Shown: positions 51,164 through 58,981 of the stretch, piece by piece | Numbering within the stretch: position 1 is the first letter of the stretch | How the letters are laid out: each line of letters starts with the position of its first letter | Source: Hyphomicrobiaceae bacterium | Lineage (GTDB): Bacteria; Pseudomonadota; Alphaproteobacteria; Rhizobiales; Hyphomicrobiaceae | Direction of reading: 5' to 3' | Length of the DNA: 64,000 nucleotides | NCBI GenBank assembly: GCA_025359185.1 | Contig: JANYHF010000052.1 | Span: forward strand, 1 to 64,000 | Translations under genes and position numbers: made by a program | The notes under the pieces: model-generated | The model's database searches: none | Told to the model about the DNA's origin: nothing | Seen by the model: the letters and a program-made list of their open reading frames with translations, nothing else

Positions 51164-51745
51164 ATGGCTGACCTATTTATGAAGGATTTTTCGGGCCACA
51201 GCACAGAACCGGCTGACAAGGCCTCCACGGCAGGCATTGCTTTGGGCAACAGCGAGAGGGCCATCGTCGGTTTGGTTGAACTCCTGTTCTTTGCTTATCG
51301 CGACTTCACCCGCGATCCCGACGACATCCTCGCCGAGTTCAATTTTGGCCGCGCGCATCATCGCGTCCTGCACTTTGTTGATCGCTATCCGGGCCTGCGT
51401 GTGGCCGACTTGCTCGATATCCTCAAAATAACCAAGCAGAGCCTGGCCCGCGTTCTGCGTCAGCTGGTCGCCAGCGGCTTCATCGAACAGCGCCTGGGTG
51501 AAGCAGACCGGCGCGAACGGCGGCTGTATGTGACCGATTCTGGCCAGGCACTGGCCGTCAGGCTACTGGCCCCGCAAATCCGGCGGATGCAGCAGGCGAT
51601 CAACGACACTCATGGCGCGACGGAAGCCGAAACGGTACGCAGCTTTCTGTTCGCCATGATCGAAACCGAGGAGCGGCGGCGGGTCGAAGCGCTGCTAGCG
51701 GGGCCGGGCGGCCTTGTGGTACCAAAGCCAGAGGACACACCATGA
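51164..51745 (+). CDS. MarR family regulator (PetP-like)
   Basis: HHRVLHFVDRYPGLRVADLLDILKITKQSLARVLRQLVASGFIEQRLGEADRRERRLYVT; overlaps an OmpR-type regulator gene. Confidence 0.88.
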   Translation: MADLFMKDFSGHSTEPADKASTAGIALGNSERAIVGLVELLFFAYRDFTRDPDDILAEFNFGRAHHRVLHFVDRYPGLRVADLLDILKITKQSLARVLRQLVASGFIEQRLGEADRRERRLYVTDSGQALAVRLLAPQIRRMQQAINDTHGATEAETVRSFLFAMIETEERRRVEALLAGPGGLVVPKPEDTP

Positions 51746-52473
51746 CCCCGCTGGTTGCCGCCAACAAAGCCAAGCCGCTTTCGGACGATGCCAGCCACGT
51801 GTTGGTCGTCGATGATGACCATCGCATTCGCGAACTCCTGGTCACATATCTCCAGAACAACGGGTACCGGGTCACCGCGGCGGGCGATGTGGCGTCCGCC
51901 CGCTCCGCCATGCGCGGCCTCGCTTTCGATGTGCTCATTCTCGACGTGATGCTGCCCGACGCCAGCGGCCTCGATCTTGCTCGCGAGTTGCGCCGCGATT
52001 CCAAGGTACCGATCCTGATGCTGACGGCGCTGGATGATAAAGCCAGCCGTGTCGCGGGCTTCGAAGCGGGTATCGATGATTACATCCCAAAGCCGTTCGA
52101 GCCGCGTGAGCTGCTGATCCGGCTGAACAACATCCTTCGCCGGTATGACCCCAAGGAAGGGTCGCGCGACGAGGTGCGGATGGGCGAAGCGATTTTTAGC
52201 CTGGGCCGGGGCGAACTCAAGCGTGGCGACATGGTTGTGAAGCTGACCGAACGCGAGCGCGATCTGTTGCGGCAATTCGCAGTGCGGCCCGGCGTCGCCA
52301 TTCCGCGGCACGAACTGACCGGCAATTCGGTCGATGGTGATGCGACGGCCAGCGAACGCGCGGTCGATGTGCAAATCAACCGCCTGCGCCGCAAGATCGA
52401 GCCCGATCCGGCCAATCCAGTCTATCTGCAAACGTCGCGGGGTAGAGGTTACGTCCTCTATACAGACGGATGA
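51742..52473 (+). CDS. OmpR family response regulator (PetR-like)
   Basis: HVLVVDDDHRIRELLVTYLQNNGYRVTAAGD...LILDVMLPDASGLDLARELRRDSKVPILMLTAL; winged helix RAVDVQINRLRRKIEPDPANPVYLQTSRGRGYVL. Confidence 0.93.
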   Translation: MTPLVAANKAKPLSDDASHVLVVDDDHRIRELLVTYLQNNGYRVTAAGDVASARSAMRGLAFDVLILDVMLPDASGLDLARELRRDSKVPILMLTALDDKASRVAGFEAGIDDYIPKPFEPRELLIRLNNILRRYDPKEGSRDEVRMGEAIFSLGRGELKRGDMVVKLTERERDLLRQFAVRPGVAIPRHELTGNSVDGDATASERAVDVQINRLRRKIEPDPANPVYLQTSRGRGYVLYTDG

Positions 52474-53849
52474 TCGCGATCCCCTACCGGCGCTATGCGG
52501 GCCGGTCATTGCGTTCTTTGGTGCGCATGGCCTGGCAATCCGTGCCGAACCTGATGCCCAAGGGTCTTTATGCGCGTGCCCTGATCATCATCATCGCGCC
52601 GATTGTTCTGCTCGAATCCGTCGTGGCCTTCGTTTTTATGGAGCGCCACTGGCAGGAGGTGACGCAGCGGCTGTCGGAAGCTACGGCCGGGTCGATTGGG
52701 TCGATCGTTGATAATTACGAAAACTATCACGACAAGGACAATTATCGCGGTCTCGCGGACCTGGCGCTGAAGCGGTTCAATCTGACGGTTGTGGTCGCGC
52801 CCAAAGCCGATCTGCCGCCGCCGCAGGGAAAAGCGATCTTCGATCTGCTCGACCGCATCCTCTCGACGGCAATCAGCATCCAGATCAAGAAGCCCTATTG
52901 GATCGACACCTATTCCAAAGACGTGGAAGTGCGGGTCAAGCTGGACAAATCGACCTTGCGCATCTTCGTGCCGCGCAGCCAGACCTACGCCACCAATTCG
53001 CATATTTTCCTCGTTTGGATGATCGGCACGTCGCTGGTGCTGCTGTCGGTGGCCATTCTCTTCTTGCGCAATCAGATCCGGCCCATCGTCAAACTGGCTG
53101 AAGCGGCCGAAGCCTTCGGCAAGGGACGCCCGATCCCACCCGATTTCCGGGCGAGGGGCGCGCGCGAAATCCGCCAGGCCGCCCACGCCTTCGAGGAAAT
53201 GCGCGACCGCATCGAAAAGCACGTCGAGCAGCGCACCACCATGTTGGCAGGCGTGAGCCACGATCTGCGCACGGTGCTGACGCGGTTCAAGTTGCAGCTG
53301 GCGATGTTCGAAGGCACGCCCGGTATCGAGGGCTTGCGCAGCGATGTCGATGAAATGCAGGCGATGCTTGAGGACTATATGGCGTTCGCCAAGGGCGGTA
53401 GCGGCGAGGCCGCCAAACCCACCGACGTGCGCGCCATGATGGAAGAAGTGCGCGACGGCGCGGCCCATTTCGGCAAAGAGATCGAACTGCGCTTCCGCCG
53501 CCGCCGTAAAATCCCGGTGCCGCTGCGCCGCCACGGCTTCAAGCGCGCCATCGCCAATCTGGTGTCGAACGCGGCCCGCTACGCCGAAAGCATCGTCGTG
53601 ACGGTGACCCAGGACCGCCATTGGTTGCGTATCGAAGTTGACGACAACGGCCCCGGCATTCCCGACGAAAAGCGCGAGGTCGTGTTCCGCCCGTTCCTGC
53701 GCCTCGATCCCAGCCGCAACCAGGATCAGCCCAACACCGGCCTCGGCCTCGCCATCGCCCGCGACATCGCCCGTGTGCATGGCGGCGACATCTGGCTCGA
53801 AGAGAGCGACATGGGTGGGCTAAAGGCGGTGGTACGGGTGCCGGTGTAG
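52470..53849 (+). CDS. Sensor histidine kinase (EnvZ-like)
   Basis: HAMP-like region, LAGVSHDLRTVLTRFKLQLAMFEG, NLVSNAARYAESIVVTV, DNGPGIPDEKREVVFRPFLR, NTGLGLAIARDIARVHGG. Confidence 0.93.
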   Translation: MIAIPYRRYAGRSLRSLVRMAWQSVPNLMPKGLYARALIIIIAPIVLLESVVAFVFMERHWQEVTQRLSEATAGSIGSIVDNYENYHDKDNYRGLADLALKRFNLTVVVAPKADLPPPQGKAIFDLLDRILSTAISIQIKKPYWIDTYSKDVEVRVKLDKSTLRIFVPRSQTYATNSHIFLVWMIGTSLVLLSVAILFLRNQIRPIVKLAEAAEAFGKGRPIPPDFRARGAREIRQAAHAFEEMRDRIEKHVEQRTTMLAGVSHDLRTVLTRFKLQLAMFEGTPGIEGLRSDVDEMQAMLEDYMAFAKGGSGEAAKPTDVRAMMEEVRDGAAHFGKEIELRFRRRRKIPVPLRRHGFKRAIANLVSNAARYAESIVVTVTQDRHWLRIEVDDNGPGIPDEKREVVFRPFLRLDPSRNQDQPNTGLGLAIARDIARVHGGDIWLEESDMGGLKAVVRVPV

Positions 53850-54129
53850 GCAGGGCGGAGGCTGTTGCGGCGAGCCGCCTGGTGTCACATGCAAGATGGC
53901 CGGCGGCGGGCTTAAATTTTGATTGCGGTAGTCCGCTTTCGAAGGTTCTTCAGTCGCAGTCAGGGTGTGCAAGGGCGGGGGGCTTAGGGCGCTGTTGACC
54001 CGGAACGTACAATATGAGACGCCGATTCCGCCGACGGCGACACTTCCGCTTACAGTTTAAACATCACACGTGAGAACTCTATCGCGACCAGTGAAAGCGG
54101 TAGTCGACAAACTCCAATCCGTTTCAGGC

Positions 54130-54999
54130 TTACAGCGGCGGAATTACCAATTTGCCGGTGAGATTGCATCTGACGACGATGGGGGTGGGAAAAGCATAGA
54201 CTTCATCTTTATCCCAGACCACCCGAACTGGCGCGTCAGAGGGAAGACGACCGTCCGTAACGTAAGGCTCCAGGGCAGCTGCGACCACCTGTTCAAGCTC
54301 TTCGATGTGATCGATAAATTGGTCCGTCTCTCGACGGACGGCTATGCTTCTTCCGTCCGAAGCGACCCCGCCACCCATCCCCATCTGCACCTTGCCGTCC
54401 GGGCGCAGCTGCAAAACGTTGATCCCGGCAGCGCGGAGCTTCATGACCTCGTCATCGGTGTAGTTACGAGCTAAGCCCTGCACATCTTTAGTTGCGTAAA
54501 TCTCCGTTAGGCTCGGCCAAGTCGTAAGCACCACGTCCAGCAGAGCCTGCTTAGTCCAGGCGTTATGGTCATAGATTCCGATAGCGTAGAAATCGCGGTC
54601 TTTCACAATCGCGAACAATAACTCCTTGGTACCAGCGATCAGATGAGGGCGACAAGGGGCGGGTGTCGTCCCGAGATGAAAATGCTGGATGCCGTAATCG
54701 TTGAGCATCCCGTCCTCGACCGACAAATTGCCGATCTTACGGCTCTGGTGGGGCCACAGGTCGCCGCCGGCCTCGACCTTCGCCAGGAGTTGCTGCTCGC
54801 CGGAAGCCAGGTGCAGCGGAACGGTGTAATTGGCTTTGTGAACAGCGCGGGTCGAGGCCCGGACGCGACGGTGTCTGATGCTGACATAGGTGTAAATAGT
54901 ATCCTCGTCGTCGGCTGGGTCAGGCGTATATCCCGCGCGTGTTAGCTCATCGGCACACCGCTCGGCAACGTCCCTGATGAAAATGATCTGAAGGACCAT
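54130..54999 (-). CDS. Orphan uncharacterised accessory protein
   Basis: 289-aa ORF with GIQHFHLGTTP...GTKELLFAIVKDRDFYAIGIYDHNAWTKQALLDVVLTTWP; flanked by low-coding sequence. Confidence 0.65.
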   Translation of the reverse strand: MVLQIIFIRDVAERCADELTRAGYTPDPADDEDTIYTYVSIRHRRVRASTRAVHKANYTVPLHLASGEQQLLAKVEAGGDLWPHQSRKIGNLSVEDGMLNDYGIQHFHLGTTPAPCRPHLIAGTKELLFAIVKDRDFYAIGIYDHNAWTKQALLDVVLTTWPSLTEIYATKDVQGLARNYTDDEVMKLRAAGINVLQLRPDGKVQMGMGGGVASDGRSIAVRRETDQFIDHIEELEQVVAAALEPYVTDGRLPSDAPVRVVWDKDEVYAFPTPIVVRCNLTGKLVIPPL

Positions 55000-55436
55000 C
55001 GGACCATCATGGCAGGTTGCTACTGTTCACGACTGACGGAAAAAAGACCAAGCTTCAACCCTGGAGACTAGGCTACAATCCGGACAAACTACAAGCCTGT
55101 GGCCGCCCAGCCTGTGGCCGCCGAGCGAACGACGACCCCTCCTGTGCAGATTTCTCGGACGCCGGCATGACGGTGCCAGCGGCACATTCGGACCACCGGC
55201 GTCGGAGAAGCGCCAGGGCACGAAGTCGCGGGAGGTGGAGGACCGAGGTGCAGCGAGCGCTTTATCGATTTGATCTTTGCGCCGGTATTGATCGAGGCCG
55301 CTTGGCGGCGCAAATTAGCCCGCGCTGTGGTAGATCGGTCAACGGCTCGGTGTGGGTATCCAACTGGGCCATCCGCCGTTCCCGCATCGGGACTGGCACG
55401 GACCGATGGTTATGATAGGGTGACCATAAGACGACA

Positions 55437-55685
55437 CTGCTCGACAGAATTGCCATCGACCCGCAGGTCTGCTTCGGCAAGCCGTGCATCAAAGGTACGC
55501 GCATCTGGGTCTCGCTGATCCTGGATTTTCTGGCGGGCGGGCAGAGCGAAGCGCAGGTTCACGCGGCCTATCCGCAATTGCAGCCGGACGATATCCGGGC
55601 CGCGCTCGCCTACGCGGCAGAGGTCGCGCGCAAGCGGATCGTCCCCGTGCTCGTCGCGCCGGTGCCGAGTGCGGCAGCCGAATGA
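55437..55685 (+). pseudogene. DUF433 antitoxin lacking a canonical start codon
   Basis: LLDRIAIDPQVCFGKPCIKGTRIWVSLILDFLAGGQSEAQVHAAYPQLQPDDIRAALAYAAEVARKR; no in-frame ATG/GTG/TTG between the upstream TAG and the conserved region. Confidence 0.7.
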
Positions 55686-55867
55686 AGTTCAAGCTGGACG
55701 AAAACCTCGGCTCGCGGGGCAAGGCTCTGCTGGAGGCTGAAGGCCATGATGTCATGACCATCGCTGAGCAGCAGATGAGCGGCGCGCAGGACGAGCGCCC
55801 CCCAAAAACCCGACCGCGCGCCCCGGCCCCCCGTTTGCTGCTAGCCAGCACCGCCCCCATTGTGTAA
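55682..55867 (+). pseudogene. DUF5615 toxin, truncated after first third
   Basis: MKFKLDENLGSRGKALLEAEGHDVMTIAEQQMSGAQDER then unrelated Pro/Arg-rich tail. Confidence 0.75.
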
Positions 55868-55936
55868 GACCCTCACATATTTCCGAAACCGCGCGCTCGT
55901 CTTTGAGCCGCCTTATCCGCCGCGACCCGTACCCCC

Positions 55937-56344
55937 ATGCAAACTGTTCTGCTTGTCGTTCATCTCATGCTGGCCCTCTCGCTGATCGGCACGATCATGC
56001 TCCAACGCTCCGAAGGCGGGGGCCTCGGGATCGGCGGCGGCGGGGGCGGCGGCTTCATGACCGGGCGGGGCACGGCCAATGCGCTGACACGGCTGACAGC
56101 GTTGCTGGCGGCGGGGTTCTTCATCACCAGCATCGGACTGACGCTGTTGGCGCGCTACGACCATCAGGCCCGTTCTCTCACCGATACGATTGGCAAGCCT
56201 GCGGTGACGGCGCCCGTGTCTGGCACGGCACCGGCTGCCCCGGCACCAGTCACAGCACCCGCCGCGGCCACGCCTGCGCCCGCCAAGGAGCCGCTGCCAA
56301 AACTGGATTCCATCCTGCCCGCCGATCCGGCCAAGAAGCCATAG
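55937..56344 (+). CDS. secG: Preprotein translocase subunit SecG
   Basis: MQTVLLVVHLMLALSLIGTIMLQRSEGGGLGIGGGGGGGFMTGRGTANALTRLTALLAAGFFITSIGLTLLA. Confidence 0.94.
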   Translation: MQTVLLVVHLMLALSLIGTIMLQRSEGGGLGIGGGGGGGFMTGRGTANALTRLTALLAAGFFITSIGLTLLARYDHQARSLTDTIGKPAVTAPVSGTAPAAPAPVTAPAAATPAPAKEPLPKLDSILPADPAKKP

Positions 56345-56370
56345 CTTTGGCCGTCCCTGCTGACCACGGC

Positions 56371-56829
56371 ATGGACGCCTTCGCCTCGCAGCTGATCGCG
56401 GGCCGCCCCGTGCTTGGCTTGGACCTTGGCACCAAGACCATCGGCATCGCGGTGTCGGACACCAGTTGCATCATCGCCTCGGCGCTGGAAACCATCTGGC
56501 GCACAAAATTCCGCGACGATGCTGGGGCGCTGCTGGACCTTGCCCACGAATTTGACGCCTGCGGGCTGGTCGTTGGCTTGCCGCTCAACATGGGCGGCAG
56601 CGAGGGGCCTCGGGCGCAATCCACCCGCGCGTTCGTTCGCAACCTGTCCACGTTGACGCCGCTGCCGATTGCCTTTTGGGACGAGCGGTTGTCCACGGCC
56701 GCCGCCGAGCGCGTCCTGCTAGCCGCCGACGCCAGCCGCAAACGCCGCGCCGAAGTCATCGACAAAGCCGCCGCCGCCTACATCCTGCAAGGCGCGCTGG
56801 ACCGGCTGGGCTATCTCAGGACGGCGTGA
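56371..56829 (+). CDS. ruvX: Holliday junction resolvase RuvX (YqgF)
   Basis: VLGLDLGTKTIGIAVSD...LVVGLPLNMGGSEGPRAQSTRAF...PIAFWDERLSTAAAERVL. Confidence 0.93.
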   Translation: MDAFASQLIAGRPVLGLDLGTKTIGIAVSDTSCIIASALETIWRTKFRDDAGALLDLAHEFDACGLVVGLPLNMGGSEGPRAQSTRAFVRNLSTLTPLPIAFWDERLSTAAAERVLLAADASRKRRAEVIDKAAAAYILQGALDRLGYLRTA

Positions 56830-56880
56830 ACCGGGGGGGGCGCGAAAATGAGAAGTGTGCGGATATGCTGCAAAACTTTC

Positions 56881-57000
56881 CGGCCCCACCCCCACCTTGT
56901 TCCTCCCCCGTCAAGGGGGAGGAGACGCTTGAGTCCATGATGGGGTTCGGGCGTCTCGTCCCCCTTGAGGGGGAAAAGACAGGATGGGGGTGGAGCGGGA
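56881..57000. repeat. Intergenic C/G-rich palindromic element
   Basis: CGGCCCCACCCCCACCTTGTTCCTCCCCCGTCAAGGGGGAGGAGACGCTTGAG...GCGTCTCGTCCCCCTTGAGGGGGAAAAGACAGGATGGGGGTGGAGCGGG. Confidence 0.85.
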
Positions 57001-57028
57001 TTGCCCCTCAGCGGGAACCCTATAGCCC

Positions 57029-58195
57029 TCACGTCACCGCGAAATAGCCGTTGAGGAAACCGCGATAGATGCCGGTCAGAGCCGTGAGATCGGCCAACGC
57101 CACGCGCTCGTCGATGGCGTGGATTGTCTTGTTGACAAGGCCGAACTCGATCACCGGGCAGTAGTCCTTGATGAAGCGGGCGTCCGACGTGCCGCCCGTT
57201 GTCGAGAGTTCGGGCGTGCGGCCGGTAGCGGCGTGGACGGCGGCAATCATGGTGTCCACCAGCGGGCCAGGCTTGGTCACGAAGGCATCGGCATTGCCGT
57301 TGAAGCTGGCCTCAAGCGTCAACCCCGTGCCCGTCAGCGCGTTTTCCGCCTCGCGATGGATCAGCGCCTCAAGGCTCGCGGCCGAATGGCGATCATTGTA
57401 CCGCACGTTCAACCGCGCCTCGGCGGCGGCCGGAATGACGTTGTAGGCTGGATTTCCTGTCTCGATGGAGACGATCTCAAGATTGGAGGGTGTAAAGACC
57501 TCCGTGCCCTCGTCGAGCCGCAGCGCATTCAAGGCCGCGCAGACACGGATGAGCCCGCGCAACGGATTGTTGGCGAGCTGCGGATAGGCCACATGCCCTT
57601 GTTTCCCGCGCACCACCAGCCGACCGTTCAAACTCCCGCGCCGGCCGATCTTGATCGCATCGCCCAGCCGCTCCGGGTTCGACGGCTCGCCCACCAGGCT
57701 GTGGTTCGGCGTGTGCCCCTTGGCCGCCATCCATTCGAGTACTTTTACAGTGCCGTTGACGGCGGGGCCTTCTTCGTCGCCGGTGATGAGAAGGCTGATC
57801 GAGCCCTTGCCAAGCTTCTCGGGATTGGCAATAAAATCGAGTGTGGCGGCCAGAAAGCAGGCGATGTTGCCCTTCATATCGATGGCGCCCCGGCCATACA
57901 TGAGACCATCGGCGATGGCCGCGTCAAAGGGCGGGTGCTTCCAGAGCGCCGAATCCCCGGTCGGGACAACGTCGGTATGGCCAGCAAAACATAAGTGCGG
58001 AGCGCCGCCGCCGATGCGTGCAAAGAGGTTATCGACATCCGGCGTGCCGGGCGCCGAAAACACCAGCCGGTGACACTGGAATCCCGCCGGTTCGAGCACG
58101 TTTTGCAGATAGGTCAGTGCACCGCCCTCGACAGGGGTGATGCTGGCGCAGCGGATCAGGGCCGCCGTATGGGCGATGGGATCGTGTGTGGTCAT
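57029..58195 (-). CDS. dapE: Succinyl-diaminopimelate desuccinylase
   Basis: LIRCASITPVEGGALTYLQNVL...LCFAGHTDVVPTGD...YGRGAIDMKGNIACFLAA...TGDEEGPAVNGTVKVLEW. Confidence 0.95.
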   Translation of the reverse strand: MTTHDPIAHTAALIRCASITPVEGGALTYLQNVLEPAGFQCHRLVFSAPGTPDVDNLFARIGGGAPHLCFAGHTDVVPTGDSALWKHPPFDAAIADGLMYGRGAIDMKGNIACFLAATLDFIANPEKLGKGSISLLITGDEEGPAVNGTVKVLEWMAAKGHTPNHSLVGEPSNPERLGDAIKIGRRGSLNGRLVVRGKQGHVAYPQLANNPLRGLIRVCAALNALRLDEGTEVFTPSNLEIVSIETGNPAYNVIPAAAEARLNVRYNDRHSAASLEALIHREAENALTGTGLTLEASFNGNADAFVTKPGPLVDTMIAAVHAATGRTPELSTTGGTSDARFIKDYCPVIEFGLVNKTIHAIDERVALADLTALTGIYRGFLNGYFAVT

Positions 58196-58231
58196 AGGCT
58201 CTGGATGCCATGAGGGCGCAGAGGCGTCCAG

Positions 58232-58972
58232 TCACCCCTGAACCGCAGTTGGTTTTGCGAGAATGGGCACGGCGGCAGTCTCGCGTTGCAGCAGCCCAAT
58301 CTTCTGCCAGATTTTCTCCGACAGATTGGCCGCAAGCTGCTCCAGATCGTTGACCGTGGCGATCACCACGCTGTCGCCCGAGCTTTGCGCATAAAGCGCA
58401 GCGACCTTGGCGGTCAGCGACAGCATTTCCGAGCAATAATCGAGATAGCGCGAGAGCTCGAACGGGGTCAGTAGATTCTCAGGTGACGCGGCGGTGGCAG
58501 GCCCGGGCTGCGTGACCACACTCGGGTCTTTGGTCAGCTGGTGCATGTCGACGATGTGGATCAAGGAACGCAACTCATGCAGCTGTTTCAGCGCCTGGGC
58601 GCGCTTGGCCATCTGCTCAAAGCGCGTGATGAACAGCACGGCCGCCCCGACCAGCACAATGATGTTGAAGCCGGAATCGATGCCTTGCAGCACGGAATAG
58701 ATGTTCTCGGCGTTGCGGCGATAATCGATGTTCGCCCCGATAACGCCGAGCAGTAACAGGCCGGCAACAATCAGCGCGCCTTCAAGCCATCGGAATCGCA
58801 AGTCAGGCCGCGCAATCAGTTCGGCCTTGCCTGCAGCCATCCGCGCTGTTTCCATGATCTCGCCGCACAGCTTGGCAAGGCCCGATTGCGGAAAGCGCGC
58901 GCGGATCCGCCGCTCAAGTTTCTCCAGCGTGGCAATGATCTTGCCGGGATCGAGTGCGCGGTAACTCGCCAT
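58232..58972 (-). CDS. Conserved hypothetical membrane protein with two TM segments
   Basis: ALDPGKIIATLEKLERRIRARFPQSGLAKLCGEIMETARMAAGKAELIARPDLRFRWLEGALIVAGLLLLGVIGA...; 10 nt from the TAXI-SBP gene. Confidence 0.7.
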   Translation of the reverse strand: MASYRALDPGKIIATLEKLERRIRARFPQSGLAKLCGEIMETARMAAGKAELIARPDLRFRWLEGALIVAGLLLLGVIGANIDYRRNAENIYSVLQGIDSGFNIIVLVGAAVLFITRFEQMAKRAQALKQLHELRSLIHIVDMHQLTKDPSVVTQPGPATAASPENLLTPFELSRYLDYCSEMLSLTAKVAALYAQSSGDSVVIATVNDLEQLAANLSEKIWQKIGLLQRETAAVPILAKPTAVQG

Positions 58973-58981
58973 GGCGCTCGC

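Noticed and set aside
52506-53780. 424-aa minus-strand ORF
   Set aside because: Antisense to the histidine kinase; shadow frame.
55088-55125. Short tandem repeat CCTGTGGCCGCC
   Set aside because: Only two units in degraded intergenic sequence; no evidence of function.
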